Shown here: positions 1 through 12,060 of the stretch, piece after piece
Layout of the letters: each line of letters opens with the position of its first letter
Position numbering within the stretch: position 1 is the first letter of the stretch
Assembly (NCBI GenBank): GCA_022559985.1
Contig: JAFJTR010000030.1
Location: 264,152-328,151, forward strand
Origin: Parastagonospora avenae f. sp. tritici 18332-5
Taxonomy: Eukaryota; Ascomycota; Dothideomycetes; Pleosporales; Phaeosphaeriaceae
Direction: 5' to 3'
DNA length: 64,000 nt
Notes under the pieces: model-generated
Told to the model about the DNA's origin: nothing
Databases searched by the model: none
The model's input: only the letters and a program-made list of their open reading frames with translations
Position numbers and translations under genes: made by a program

Positions 1-208
1 GGACACTCTTTTCGATATCAATGCCTCCGAACCACTTGATTCCTCGGCACCCTCTCCCGAATCGCCAACCTCACTTTTCTCCCCCATGACCTCACACATT
101 GCCACCACACTTTCTTCTGAACGCGCATATATACCCACTTTCATCGCGCGCTATGCTGCTGTCGAGGGTTTTCATCCTACCCCTACAGTAAAGTGTACGC
201 ACTTATGA
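1..208 (+). CDS. 3' end of an unidentified protein gene (partial)
   Basis: Reading frame 2 is open from the window edge to a TGA at 206-208. The roughly 68 visible residues are rich in Ser, Pro and Thr and include the stretch SERAYIPTFIARYAAVEGFH. No domain is recognisable from this tail. A splice-donor-like CA/GTAAAG lies at about 189, so the true end could lie further on after an intron. Without the upstream sequence I cannot tell whether this is a real C-terminus or a chance open frame. Confidence 0.35.
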   Translation, partial: DTLFDINASEPLDSSAPSPESPTSLFSPMTSHIATTLSSERAYIPTFIARYAAVEGFHPTPTVKCTHL

Positions 209-814
209 TGGCGGATGAGCAAGCGCGGACAAGGATGAGGGGAGATGAAGAATGGCTTGATGGGTTGGAGGAAGTAAGGCTGAGGATTTGGAGGCGAGCT
301 CTGTGATGAGTCCGGTTGGTGATGTGGAGTTAGAGAGGAGGGTCTGTACACGTAGCGAGCGTGAAACAACACAGCGGCGTGATGATATGACTTTCTACCA
401 GTTTACGCAAAGATAATGCGCAGATTTTATTTCATTACTCCACACGCCTTCAAAGACAGCGCGGGGTTGTAAACACCTAGACGTGTCCTGCAATTCAAGA
501 AGTGAGGAGTCTAGACAGTGGAGACGATTCACGCCATCTTCGTGACTATATAACGAAAACCCTGACTCCTTCTACACTTCCCTGACTAACATTCAAGTTA
601 GTGCTATCCCCATCAATGATTCACACTCACAAGTGACAAGTCACACATAGAACACACGATCCAAAATACACGTCCTTAGCGACACATCATAATTCATACT
701 CCACCATAAATACCCTCTCAAATATACAGCCATATATCATACCTCAAACATCACCCCCCGATCAACTCCACCCAACCTCCCAAACACCCTCTCCACCAAA
801 CCCAACATTCCACG
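209..814. other. Intergenic stretch, no gene seen
   Basis: No supported coding frame on either strand. The part from 620 on is AT-rich and pyrimidine-rich, as expected for the promoter and 5' leader of the small gene starting at 815. Confidence 0.5.
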
Positions 815-1111
815 ATGCCAGCCTTCCACGAACATCTAGCCACGTTCAAGGAACAGAGAGAAAACCAACCAAGGCTTCGCGCCGAAGAACTCCGCAGGCA
901 TGCTGATATCGCTGACGCAAAGCAAAAGATTATCAGTGATGAACTCTTAGCGGCGGCATATGAGCGCCAACGCAACGAGACTGCTGAACGCAACCGGCAC
1001 AACGAGGAAATCAGGTCTACCAAGATCAAGAATGATGCGAAATTGGTCGCAAGATCAACCAAGATGTTCGGTGGGTGCCTTGGAGATGGCACAAAGGGCA
1101 ACGGTCGTTGA
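815..1111 (+). CDS. Small charged coiled-coil hypothetical protein
   Basis: A single-exon 98-residue frame starts at ATG 815 after a pyrimidine-rich leader. The protein is dominated by Glu, Arg, Lys, Asn and Ala (for example LRAEELRRHADIADAKQ), which predicts one long amphipathic helix or coiled coil over residues 5-75, followed by a short Gly-rich tail. It has no signal peptide or membrane segment and matches no family I recognise. It is probably a lineage-restricted small protein. The overlapping opposite-strand frame at 751-1173 is a shadow of this bias. Confidence 0.5.
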   Translation: MPAFHEHLATFKEQRENQPRLRAEELRRHADIADAKQKIISDELLAAAYERQRNETAERNRHNEEIRSTKIKNDAKLVARSTKMFGGCLGDGTKGNGR

Positions 1112-1493
1112 TGATAGCGATGTGAAAGGAACGATTTTGGCGTGGACATGTCATCTGACTCAAAGCACAACAACGAATACAGTGATTAAAAAGATCAGAC
1201 AGTGAACGAGTATGAGCTTTTGATAGATGACCGATTATGTTAAACTATCACATAAACTCTACTGTGATCCGAGACCATCATGGCAGAAGCCATGCGTATT
1301 ACACATCGTGAAAAAGGACGTCCCTTCCAAATCAAAACCCGCTACGCCATGCCGAAATGCATACACACTCTCGTCTATATCAGATCTTCCCCGCTCGCAG
1401 GAAACGTGACACCTAGGACTAGATGCGGTGTTTCTCGGATTCTAGAGGATTTGATTAGCTTCTCACTCAGAGATGGTCGCCCAGGAGGACAGA
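1112..1493. other. Convergent intergenic region
   Basis: Lies between the ends of the small + strand gene and the - strand KH gene. It probably holds the two 3' UTRs. I see no coding frame. Confidence 0.4.
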
Positions 1494-2951
1494 CTAGTGG
1501 GGGCCCTCACCGAGTCGCGAGTACAGCATGTACAGCGCCATCTGGTTGCACTCTTGCGTGCCCGTGATGGTGACCAGACGCTCGTTGCTGTTGTCAGTGG
1601 GCTCGTTAATCTTGATGACACTGCCGCTAAGCTGGCGGATCTCGTTGATCTTCGCACCACCCTTACCGATGATAGCGCCAACCATATCGTTAGGAATGAA
1701 GATTTGCTGTGTTAGGGGCTGACCGGGCATCGAGACTGGAGGCTGGTTGGGAGGGCCACCATGTGGGACGGGTGCACCCTGAGGGGCGCCGTAAGGTCCA
1801 GGCTGCTGGGGAGGCCCGCCATAGTGTGCACGACCTGGTGAGCCAGCTCCATAAGGCATCTGAGGCTGACCATATGGTGAAGGGTGAACAGGTGCGCCGG
1901 GTTGCATATGGGGTGCAGCGCCATATCCTCCATGTGCGGGGGTGCGCTGAGGCTCTTGACGGCGGAAGTTGTTGGGCTGCTGGTACTGACCTCCTGCTGG
2001 CTGGGGCACATATGGCTGTACAGACATGCCACCAGGAACAACATTTGCGGCCATGCCACTACGGGTAGCATACTGCGATGCAGCAGGGCCACCGAATCGC
2101 TCAGTCAGTTGCTCAACGAGAGTCTGCGCAACGTAATACACGGCAATATGCACAGCATCTGCCACACCAAGCACGACCAAGGAGCGCTCGCCAGAGTTGG
2201 GGAGAAGGGTGTCAGAGGCGTTCAGCTTCGCGTTGGAAGCTTCCTGGATCTCACGAATGCGCACACCGGCCTTGCCAATAATGGAGCCAATGAGAATGTG
2301 AGGGATGAGCAGGCGCATGGGGTACGCCTTTGATGTAGACGTTGACGGAGCCTCGAGATCCTCTTGGTTGAGGGTACGGACAATCAAGCCGAACGCCTTT
2401 GACACGGCATCGACCTGACCGCTGACAGTAAGGATGCGCTCGACAGCACCGCGCGAGTAGTCGCTCACAGTGCACTTGGCACCCGAAAGACGGCGGATCT
2501 GGGTGACGTTCTCACCACCCTTGCCAATAATGGTAGCGGCCTCGCTGGTGCCAATGCAGGCGCGCAGATGAAGCCAGTTGGTCTCATCTACCTGCTGGCT
2601 GTGCGACAATGGCCGGCCATTGGCGCCTGATGTGGACTGGATGGGCTGTGTCTCGAGAATGGAAGGCGCATCTGGGACGATGGTGTCGGTCTGGACGGGC
2701 TCGGCACCGTTCTGCTCAACAGCATGCGTGACATCCTCAGGCTTGATGTCTTCAGCATTGATGTCCTCTGTAGCGATGCTCTCGCCTTTGACGGGCTGCG
2801 CAGTCTCGATCTCGTCTGCGACAGGCTCGTCCCTGGCCATTTTATCGAGGGCGGGGCGCTTAGCATCAGGCTGGTCGTTCGGTCCGGCGGGCGAAGAGGG
2901 CTCCTCCAGGGGCCGCTTAGTGGAGGCGGCAATGGTTGGTGAGGCCGACAT
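1494..2951 (-). CDS. Triple KH-domain RNA-binding protein (PCBP/Rnc1/Hek2-like)
   Basis: An uninterrupted 485-residue frame with three KH domains, each with its GxxG RNA-gripping loop: KH1 at about 126-195 (GKGG at 143-146), KH2 at about 210-280 (GKAG at 226-229) and KH3 at about 413-481 (GKGG at 429-432). The first 120 residues are acidic and probably disordered. The 130-residue linker between KH2 and KH3 is rich in Pro, Gly, Gln and Tyr, a composition common in RNA-granule proteins. The KH1-KH2-long linker-KH3 order is that of poly(C)-binding proteins and of yeast Hek2/fission-yeast Rnc1, which bind mRNA and control its stability, localisation or translation. The role here is inferred from that family. 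The gene is divergent from the CENP-K-like gene at 3761. Confidence 0.92.
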   Translation of the reverse strand: MSASPTIAASTKRPLEEPSSPAGPNDQPDAKRPALDKMARDEPVADEIETAQPVKGESIATEDINAEDIKPEDVTHAVEQNGAEPVQTDTIVPDAPSILETQPIQSTSGANGRPLSHSQQVDETNWLHLRACIGTSEAATIIGKGGENVTQIRRLSGAKCTVSDYSRGAVERILTVSGQVDAVSKAFGLIVRTLNQEDLEAPSTSTSKAYPMRLLIPHILIGSIIGKAGVRIREIQEASNAKLNASDTLLPNSGERSLVVLGVADAVHIAVYYVAQTLVEQLTERFGGPAASQYATRSGMAANVVPGGMSVQPYVPQPAGGQYQQPNNFRRQEPQRTPAHGGYGAAPHMQPGAPVHPSPYGQPQMPYGAGSPGRAHYGGPPQQPGPYGAPQGAPVPHGGPPNQPPVSMPGQPLTQQIFIPNDMVGAIIGKGGAKINEIRQLSGSVIKINEPTDNSNERLVTITGTQECNQMALYMLYSRLGEGPH

Positions 2952-3760
2952 GATTCCTAAGTATGAGTCTTGAAAGAAGTGTATATGTGCTCTTCACAGT
3001 CCCGGGGAGGGCTCAAGCGATATGCTGAGTAATCTTTTCAATTGTTCGCGTTATGTACAGCGGGGCCGAGAAGGAAATCGTGCTGGTGCTGGCGATTGGA
3101 AAGGAGGAGTGCGGTTGAGGAGTGTGTGGTGGAGGTGGGTCGTCGGAGCAGAACAGGGCTTGGAGCGTGCAGGTGCAGTGGTCGGAAGAGTGAGCCTCTA
3201 CTGTGAGAGGGGCCACGAGTGATGGTGATGGTGCGTGTGATGATGGAGTGCTTTCAATGGCGGAGGAGGTGAGTCGATGAAGGGAAGAAAGTGGCCCAAG
3301 TAAAGAAAGCTCGCCTGTCAAACCTTGTCGGCAAGCAACCGGCGATCAGATGCGGAAGGTTGAGTTGCGCGCCTACTCAGACAGCGAGAATTATTCTGGT
3401 GAAGAGAAGCGACAGATGAGCTGGTGCAGAAGGGACCCTGGGCGCTGGTTGAAAGTCGCAAGCAGGTGTGGGTGATGCGAGGAAGGACGTTGCACAGATG
3501 TTACAAGTGCGGCCGAAAAGGAAGAAGGAGGGGATCGTCGGTCCCTGGCGCCTTGGCAGTCACGTGCTGCTCAAAACACTACAGGTAAATGCAGACTCAG
3601 TCGCGTCAAGCGCAACACAAAGTGATAGATAAGAGAAGAAACGGGTAGTAACTGGAAAAAGTAAGGAGACGGGTTGCGGGACTTGTAAGCACGCTCTTGG
3701 TTGTAAGCACTATATCGTCGCTACCACACAATCACGACGCGTTCAATACACTACCACAAC
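2952..3760. promoter_or_regulatory. Divergent promoter region between the KH gene and the CENP-K-like gene
   Basis: About 0.8 kb separates two start codons that point away from each other. It has purine-rich and pyrimidine-rich tracts but no coding frame I trust. The short opposite frames at 3013-3321 are low complexity. Confidence 0.45.
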
Positions 3761-4877
3761 ATGGCGCAACACCAGGACAGTACCGTCCAGAATATTCGCG
3801 AATACGTCAAAGAAGCACAAGAAATACGAGATGGCGCAATGGACTTTGACGCGTCAAGCACTGAGGCGCGTCTGGAGCGGACCGTAAAAGAGCTTCAGGC
3901 GCGTGTACAAGAACAACAAGCTGCACTGGAAAAGGTACGACGTTGTCGACCTGGGAGATACTTGTCCACTGACCTTTACAAAGCTCAAGGCCCAGTCCAA
4001 TGTTGATCTCGAAGATGCCGCACATGCGTCAGAAGATCCTCGACAAAAGTTACAACAACTCCGTGCTGTCAAGGATGCTTATATGAATCTCAAGTCGACA
4101 GCAGCATTCCTTCCAACCCAAGGCTCAGTCCTTCCAGCATTGTTAGCTGCCCGATCTCTCCAGCAAAACGTCCAAGGAACAAAAGAAGCAATCACCAGCA
4201 CCCAAGCACAAGCCACCAAAGCAGAAACATCTCTACGCCACACAGAAGCAAACCTCCATAATGCCAATCTACTTACTGCAGTCATGGAGAACCGTATCGA
4301 GCGTCTCCGCACTCAGCATGAAGATCGCTCGCAGAAGACGCCGGACCAGCTAGCCAGAGAATTGATCGCAGCCAAACGCGCTCAGAAAGACAACTACGAT
4401 GCCGAAATGCAGCGGCTAGGCCAGGCCATGAACGACTTCATCAATGACTACCTCTCCGCCATGATTGCGGCTGAAGAGCTCGGCGGCCCTGTGGTAGGCG
4501 ATATGCTAGACGTTGAGGACGACACGCTCGCTGCTGGTTTCACGAAAAAGGGGCGCGCAAAGTCAAGCAAGAAGCCGGTGTCTGATAAGACTCGCCAACG
4601 CAGGATCGATCAGATCTGGGGCAACAAGACTGCTGTGCCGGATGATGAAGAGGAGGAGCCCCCAACAGAGGCGGAAGCTGCTGATGCGGAGATGCGCAAG
4701 TTGATTGAGAATCTGTTTGCTACGCTGATTGGGCCTGGTGGTGGGAAGGCGTACTTTCAACTTGAGAGGGATTCGGCTGCGTCGAGGTTCTTGGTCAGGG
4801 CAAAGGTTGCACAGTTTCATCCTAAGGATGCACGCAAGCTGCGGTTGATCGACTTTGGGAGAGAATTGGATGATTGA
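3761..4877 (+). CDS. Probable kinetochore protein CENP-K (Sim4 family)
   Basis: Two exons, 3761-3934 and 3984-4877. The 49-nt intron runs from GTACGA to AAAG at a codon boundary and gives 355 residues. The N-terminal 60 residues and the stretch from about 85 to 200 are heptad-rich coiled coil. A conserved-looking segment EELGGPVVG follows at about 210, then a basic/acidic linker, and the C-terminus ends in FHPKDARKLRLIDFGRELDD. Coiled-coil core plus this C-terminal block fits the fungal CENP-K/Sim4 proteins of the constitutive centromere-associated network, as I remember the family. That assignment is from memory and not certain. The encoded protein is certainly a coiled-coil protein with no catalytic motif. 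Confidence 0.6.
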
Positions 4878-7800
4878 TTGTTGTACGGTTGTATCACGGC
4901 TTTGGCATGCTATAGTGGTCATTCAATTATGGCGATCAGTAGATTCGCAGCCCAACAGCTATCATTGCTCTTCAGAAGCCACATATCCACAGCAACAATT
5001 ATAGAAACATCTCTGGGGCTGCAAGGTTTCATTCCCCATAAATTGCAAGCGAAGGTATACCACACATTGTGCATATATATCATGGGAAAAATCCCATACT
5101 TCATCCTTTGGGAATCGGTCCTTTAGTGGTTTCCCTGCAGATTCACGTCATCTTCACGCAAATGCCCCTCTTCTCTTCCTCGCCCAAGACTCCTGCCGTC
5201 TCGAGTCGCAGCGAGATACCCGTTGTCCACCAGTGAGCGGATGCATCAATATATTGAGGATGTCGAAGCAGGCAATGATAAACCCTCGCTTGAATTCCTC
5301 GCCTCACCTTCCACCCTTCCCACCAGCGGAATTAGGTCTTCTCCAGTGGTTCCCACCAAAAACTCTGAACCTGGGAGGCAGTTTTCTGTCATGTCATAAG
5401 CCTCCACCTGTGGCGGTGCGCTCTGATCCTCTCTAAACTCTAAAGCCTGGTAGCTTTGTTACATTTCGGTATCAGGTCGTCTTGGTGACAATATCACTCT
5501 GTTCCCAGCCTCAACCCCACTGTGTATACTTCCGCGCGCTTCGCAACCTCACCTCCCCGACCCTGGACCTGGTCTCTAAAGCTCCGGATACGACTGACCC
5601 CACTGCACACATCATCGCGTTCCAGGTACGCGAGCCAGGACATCCCGGGTTGTAAGGCACCTCTCCATGTCTGGGAATCCTCACGAATGGCCCAAAGCAG
5701 TTCACGTACACCGCTCGACTCGGCAATATTGGACCGAAGCCTCGCGTCCCGATGCGTCATATCGACACATCTTGTGCCTACGCTCCTCCCTCGAAAAGCG
5801 CATGGGAATGTTGATACAGGCACATCCCCGAGCGGAGACGCTCTGACTACGCAAGTGCCCATCGGTACCGACCTTTTTCTTTTCCATTGACCGCAAAAGG
5901 ACCGAACCATATTGAGCGATCCGATCACCGCGCCGTCGGAAGGATCTCCTTTGCATCCCAATGCCCGGGGAAGGGGACAAGCTCAGCTCATCAGCTCATC
6001 TTGGTGTTGACCGTCAGATAGCGGAGGAAAAAGCAAGCTTGGCATTTCTTCGATTACGCCTACTTTTCTTGCTGGCCGCGCGCATTGATGCCCTAAATCA
6101 GTCTGCGAAAGATTCCAAAGAACGTTCACTGCGACCTACGTCGATGGACCCCCAGCTTAGCACCATCAACGTGGCTCCTGTAGGTACGCATCCACCCTGG
6201 TCAGCCAACCGGCAGTATTCCGTGAAGGCGTCAGCGGCGCTCATGCAAAGCAGCGTACATTGTCACTGTGCCACACCTGTGCTGATTCGCTGCCTTGCCT
6301 GCACACATGCATTTTGACTCGTCGGCGGGTGTCTAAGCGAGATAACGCACGCGCATGCATCTGGCAGGACATTCGGTAGCGAAAGTGATGCTGTGCCTCT
6401 GGTTTTAGCCGGTGCGGTTGCGGGATTGTGGCTTGACTATGATGGGAAGCTGGGTAATGCGAGATCGCAATGGGCCGAATGTGAGATCTTAGGGGGATGA
6501 CCCTTATGGCTTTCTCGTGTTCTTGCGACTCGCGAGCACGGTGGAAGGTCGCACGAGTGGAGGTGTGACGTGGGATCCGCACTTGGGATCATGGGATGAG
6601 AAAAAACAAGTGGAGCGCGATTGCATGTCCTGGGCCCATCTGAAACGCATTATGGCTGATCAGGAGCTTCACCTGACATCTGCCATCTCAAATCGCACAC
6701 CGACACAGCGCTGGACCGAACATCCGGTAAATCTACCTCCGTAATGCTTTTTGATTGCTGCATCGAATTTATGTGATTTGGATGCGAAAGCGTCACCATG
6801 GGCGACTCGAATGCGCGACTAGGAACGGAAATTGCTCATTATGCCCTTGAAGGCGCGCAAGCCAAGAGCGATGGTGTGAGAACGCGTCGGGGTTCACTCC
6901 ACCAGATTGCGGATATCTTGCTAGGATCGGTGCAATTACCGGTCGTCCTTTTTGCACTTCGAACGATGCGATGCGCTTCCTTTGTGTGTGTTGTTGGTGT
7001 CCTTCGTCGGACCGTCGTGCACGCTCTGGCGCGTCCTCTGCGCTCAGACGTGATCACCAGAATGTCGACATCCCCTTCTTGAAGCGGTACGATATGGCAA
7101 TCTCCGCATCGAAAAGAGCCCGGTCTAGACCTTTCAGCAAGTGTTGCATTGGAACGTACCCTCAGCTTGTGATCACGGTATGGAGTATTTTCCGTGTCGG
7201 AGTGGAGCCCGGATGGTAAACGGCTTGACACATAACATCTGTCACAAACGATCGTCTCTGGCTTTAATTGCACGTCCGGTCACTCGGTGACAGCCAGTTG
7301 CAAGCCAAGTGGAGCGGAAGTCTAGACTTTCGGTCATCTCGGTGAATGTGTGCGAGGCTGTCTGCTGAAAGTGCGGAGCAGTTCAGCTCGAACACATTTG
7401 CCAAGACAAATACGTAGCTGTGGCTGTGCTTCCCGTAGAGAGGGGTCTATCTAAACAGTATCTCCAATCTTTCTATCGATAGTTCACTTGCAGCAAAGAT
7501 CTACTGCTCCTGCGTTGACTCATCGCTCTGATGTGGCACATACTCCGGGCAGTCGTGCCGTGTGCTACAAGATGTGGCGAATGCAATGATGCTCGTATCG
7601 CCACTGTGGCGGAATGCAATTGAAGTAGGAATTGTGGTTGTCGATCATGCATATGATTGGCCCATCATTAACGGCCCTTCCTACCATATCACTAAACATA
7701 GACTCTTGGAAGCATTTGATTGATGGATAGTCCAACGGTTCGAAGGGTTTCCTTCCTGTTCCAGGTGGTCGGTAGAAATTGTAGTACGCGTCTCCTGCGG

Positions 7801-9299
7801 GTCAGTTGTAATGTTATTGTAAGGCCTTCGGGGTCCACGATGATTCTGTTCCACATGTAGTCGGTGGCGATATTCTTGACAGCTCGCAAACATTTCCTTT
7901 CCTCTGCTGTACTGAGGCAAGTGGCCACGTGGAACCTTGCATATGCTCAGGACGGCACAACAGTAGACATCTCCGATGTTGCATGCCACGAATGCATCAT
8001 TTAGGTTTCGAGGCTAATCGCCCACCGTCGGAGTTACTGCAGCAGTTCGCGTTCATTTGCCATCATGGAACGCTCACTCACTCATCTCTAATGAGCTGGC
8101 TAGAGAGCCGTTGCCTCTCGTCCGTTGACTGTGTGCCTTATTGACGCCGTCGGTTTCATGTCGCGACTACGCGGTGTAACCAAAGAAGCTCCGAGGAGCC
8201 AAGTCGCCCTCCGCCTCTTCGACCGTGTACGCTTCACTTCCTTTCGAGGAAGTGCTGACATTTGACAACGCATCTGCTCCAGAGCCGCTCTTGCAGGTCC
8301 TTGTCGATAGCACCATAGTGTAGTTGCGATTTGATTTGCTGTGAGCTTCATGTAGCATGACATCAGACGGATCGCACCAAGCTAGCGCAGTGCCGGGATA
8401 CATTTGGCGATCGTTCTTCGGCTACAGCTGCCAACCAGCCACCTCGTTCTATGTGATCTAGGGTCCCTTCCCAAGATGTGGATAGCGGACCGATATGTTT
8501 TTGGTCGAGGCGGTCAGAGTGCGACTTCTTGACGTTTCGAGCGAAGGAAAAAAGGACATGCTGGTCGATTATTACGGAGGCCGTGCATAATCACTCCGCT
8601 GACGCGCGAATTCCTTGCGTCGGTAGTTGTGCGAAATGTAACTGCCCTGAGTCGTGCCAGCGCCTAGCGTCGCACATGCTGATTAGAGTCTGCATGGGCA
8701 AATGTTGGGAAAATGCAAGTCCGTTCGATCCAGTCACTATAGCATTTAGCACAATGAAAATGTTACGTCTGAAACTGCACTGAGTCGCGTGCATGAGAGA
8801 GAAAATGTGCAGCGGTTATGCTATGTATGCCACAAAACTTTACATTGTGACTTGAAGGAGATAGAATAATCTCTAAGGGTCATTGGACTCTGCTTTCTGT
8901 GTGTACTTCAGTAGAAAAATTACAGCTCCGTTCCTATCGTGTATATAGTAATCGCTGCATTCCACCATGCATACGAATCAGATCGTGACTTCCAATCTTA
9001 AGCCGCTGGAAAATGTGAGGATATAATGGGTATCTTGGTCAAACCAGAAAAGAAGAGTAAGGCGCGATGTATCAACATAAGGAAGAAAAGGCCCAGGAGC
9101 GGGCGTGGTATCTCCAAAATTGGCAACGCCGAAGGGAAGGAAATTGTGTCGGGCGATGGCCGGATAGAATTAAGCCTGGCACAGCAGTGCACGGCCCTGG
9201 CCAAACGCGCGAATAGTACAAAGTCATTATGATGGGTCGTGAAAGGATCTCGAAGTCCGAGAAGATGCGGTAGGTGTCCTTTGCGCATAGAGTAGACAG
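4878..9299. other. 4.4-kb gene-poor region
   Basis: No intact gene is supported. Base composition is near that of the neighbours rather than strongly AT-rich, so heavy RIP is not obvious. It contains one decayed coding relic (5162-5846, listed separately) and scattered short frames on both strands without convincing codon bias. One of these, 7692-7928 on the - strand, has a protein-like stretch (AEERKCLRAVKNIATDYMW) but no start context or partner exon. Confidence 0.45.
5162..5846 (+). pseudogene. Decayed coding relic, product unknown
   Basis: Consecutive segments read like real protein but fall in different frames: ATG 5162 to a TGA at 5234 (begins MPLFSSSPKTPAVSSRSE), then 5235-5399 (contains HQYIEDVEAGNDKPSLEFLA), then about 5512-5652 (contains VYFRALRNLTSPTLDLVSKA), then 5655-5846 (contains HEWPKAVHVHRSTRQYW). 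The shift at 5234 is a one-base frame change with no plausible intron. The later shifts could partly be introns: a GTAGCT...CCCAG span before 5512, and GTACGC at 5626. I do not recognise the family. An intact multi-intron gene with a sequencing error is a less likely alternative. Confidence 0.35.
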
Positions 9300-12060
9300 C
9301 TAGAAAAGCAAACGTAACTCGTAGCCTGATGAGTGTACATTCTCGGTGACGCTGATGTCGCCATCGACCTGGATGTCCGTAGGACCAGCATCCCATTCTC
9401 GCTTCAGTTGATGTACCGGAGGCGTGCCGATTTCGTGGAACTCGGCGGTCATATCCTGCTGCTCTGGTATGGCATTGATAGCATCGTCGTCCATGAAAAT
9501 CTGTAGGCCCTTCTGGTTGACACGAACTGTGCGTGTCACTTTCGTTGGTTCGATGTTGATCTTCATTGCGATGCCACTGACAAGCGCTTTCACGGTACGT
9601 TCCATGAGGTATACGGCACGGAAGTAGTTGTCATCGGGCTGTCGTCCTGCGATTCTTGGTTGCACGAAAAAGCATGCCACTAGAGCGCATAGGTTAGCAC
9701 AGTGTTTCACGACAGGGGTTCGGAAGACATACCTGGTTTTAGCATAGGCTCGGGTGGGGGCTGATAGGTCTGGTCAACGCCCAGAGCTTCAATCCAGCCT
9801 GAAAGTGCGTGGTCGTCCGCGTATGGTCTCTGCACTTTGGTAGGTACGTCGGCGCCTCCATGCAGAGTGACTGGCATACCCTTGAGGTCTCCCGTGGCTG
9901 TCTGCGGAAGATTTCTCCACTCATTCGATGACATTCGCGAGGGAGGCTGGAAGGGCTTGGGACGCTGAAAGGTAGATCCTCGTCGCTTATCCGAGGGAAT
10001 CGACTGCGAACTCGGGGTTGGTGACACGATCGATGATGCGCCCGTATGTGTGCTTTGTCCTTCCCACATCTGCGGCTCGGCAGCGGTATCGAGTTTGGTC
10101 AACTCTTGAGGGCTGGACACCAGCTGAACAGGATGGAGGTCGGGGTCATCCTGCTCGTCGCCTTGCAAGTACAGTACGCTTACAGGCCTGGTCGAGCTGA
10201 ACATGTCTTGTAAAGAGGCCAGTTTGATGTGCAAGTCCTCTTCAGCCGGAGCGCGCTGTCCGGAGTTTGAGCTGGCGGAAGACATTGACCAAGTCCTCTT
10301 GTGCTTTGGTACCTTGCCGGGTCGTGTACTGGCGCTGCCTTTGGATATCGAGCTGCTGCGTTTGCGCTTTCCGAAGTCCTTCATTCCAGACTCCACTTGT
10401 GCGATTTGCTGCTTCAGCTTGTCTATCGTCTTCTTTACATGGGCAACGTCGTTCGACAATTTTCGCTCGGCCCCGTGGTCTCGGAAGAGTTTGACCTTAC
10501 AGAAGCAGAGTTCGGCGTCTAGGCTTCCTTGCGGTGATCCGACAACTTCTGAGATAAGCTCTGTCTTTGCGCAGAGGCGGACGGGGATGCCCTTCACACC
10601 TTTCGAGTGGCTGAAGTCGGTAGACAAGAAGTTGAATCGAACTGCCAACGAACATTCGGGAGAAGTGTTTTGAACAGGTGTCCATGTGACGACGAAGCCG
10701 TCGAAAGAAGATGACTCGATCTCGACACGAGGTCGGCCCTGCACTTCGCCGCCGCCAACTTGGCTGGGGTCCACAAACTCAACAGCCTGTAGGCGGCCAC
10801 CGCGCTGATGAGCTTCATTCGTTCCGCGGCCCTCCTTCCAGAGTTGCCAACAAGCAGCCGGTCGTTGACGCTGTTGCTCATCCTCGAAGGAAATACGAAT
10901 AAAAGATCTGTATTTCAGAGGGCCTGAGGATGTTTGGGCAGGAGCCGTGTCTACTAACGAGATGGAATACGCTTGTCCTTTGTTGAGATAGGTGACTGGC
11001 ACTTCGTCGGACGACTTAATCATTGCAGTAGGCGCGTTCAGGGTGACGTGATACCGGAAGTTTTGGTCTGATGAAGGGGGCGGCGCTTGGACTGCAGCGG
11101 CAAGGTTATCTTGGTACGAATGGCCCGCGAAGCCGATCAAGGGCGACTGCTCCTGCATCTCGATATCCGTAACCATGTTGTCCATGGGAGAGTCTTCGTG
11201 ATGGGGTTGCGCCAAAGAGCCATGGTCGAAAGCGGACGGCGCGTGAGTGAACTGGTGCGGAGCGAAGGCCTGGGCATGCTGGGCCTGGAGACCAAAGGGA
11301 TTGATATTTTGGAATTGGTGCTGTGCTGCGATAGCGTGAGGGTTGAAGCCATGAAGGTGTGGTGTTGGCGCAGTCTGGCCAGCATGGACCCCTCCTTCCG
11401 AGGTGGGTAGCGAAAGTGGTGTTCCTAGGCCGAAGCTGAAGCCGGGAGTGTGCAGATCTCCCGCCTGGCTGTGATAGAGCGTGTTGGTGCCGCCCGGCGT
11501 CGGTGTGTAGTAGCCAGGAGGTTGGTTTGCAAAAGAAGTGAATGCAAAGCTGTTGGGGTCAAGCAGAGATGGAGTGAACCTCCAAGGCTGATCGCTCCCA
11601 CGCGGCGTCGGATCCTGGTCCTTGATATCATCGTGGTCGCCGGCATGTCTGAAGCAGACCCTAGTTAGCATCTCGCATGGAATAACTTCGTGGCTACGTT
11701 GCACGTCCAGCAGGACACACTGTTACAAGCAGTGGGTGCGGGAGGGTTGCGCAGACACCATGTGGAGATACATACCGAGGGGGGTGTGCGACATCTAGCG
11801 CATCTGTAAGAGAGTGGCCTGATGGCCCAGCGACCGAGTGCGATCGCTGTGCGAGGTGCGGAAAGGAAGACTTGAAAGACTCTAGGAGTTCCTCATGCGG
11901 CTTCTGCGAATTCGTCCTGAATGGCGGTCAGTCAGGTCAGCCTAGGTACCAGGGCGGCTCAACACCAAACGCGACGCGCGAACATCACAGCACGCTGATA
12001 TGGCGGGCGCCAATAGAGGGGGGAGCGCAACAGGGGGGAAACGTACCGGTTGCGAAACAT
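9300..12060 (-). CDS. Grainyhead/CP2-family transcription factor
   Basis: Three exons: 12060-12047 (14 nt, MFRN plus part of Arg), 11648-9733 and 9679-9300, totalling 769 residues. The 53-nt second intron has a GCTAAC branch point. The first intron (398 nt) is inferred because the 14-nt exon joins in phase. A start at 11704 without it is the alternative. Residues 1-200 are Pro, Gln and His rich and probably activating. The CP2/grainyhead DNA-binding domain spans about 200-420 (FRYHVTLNAPTAMI, KYRSFIRISFEDEQQRQRPA). A Ser-rich linker follows, then a C-terminal ubiquitin-like dimerisation region coded by the last exon. Fungal grainyhead factors control cell-wall and conidial-separation genes. 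That role is carried over from the family. Confidence 0.85.

Noticed and set aside
7692..7928. 78-residue - strand frame with a protein-like stretch
   Set aside because: No neighbouring exon, no recognisable domain and no promoter context. Too short to support as a gene.
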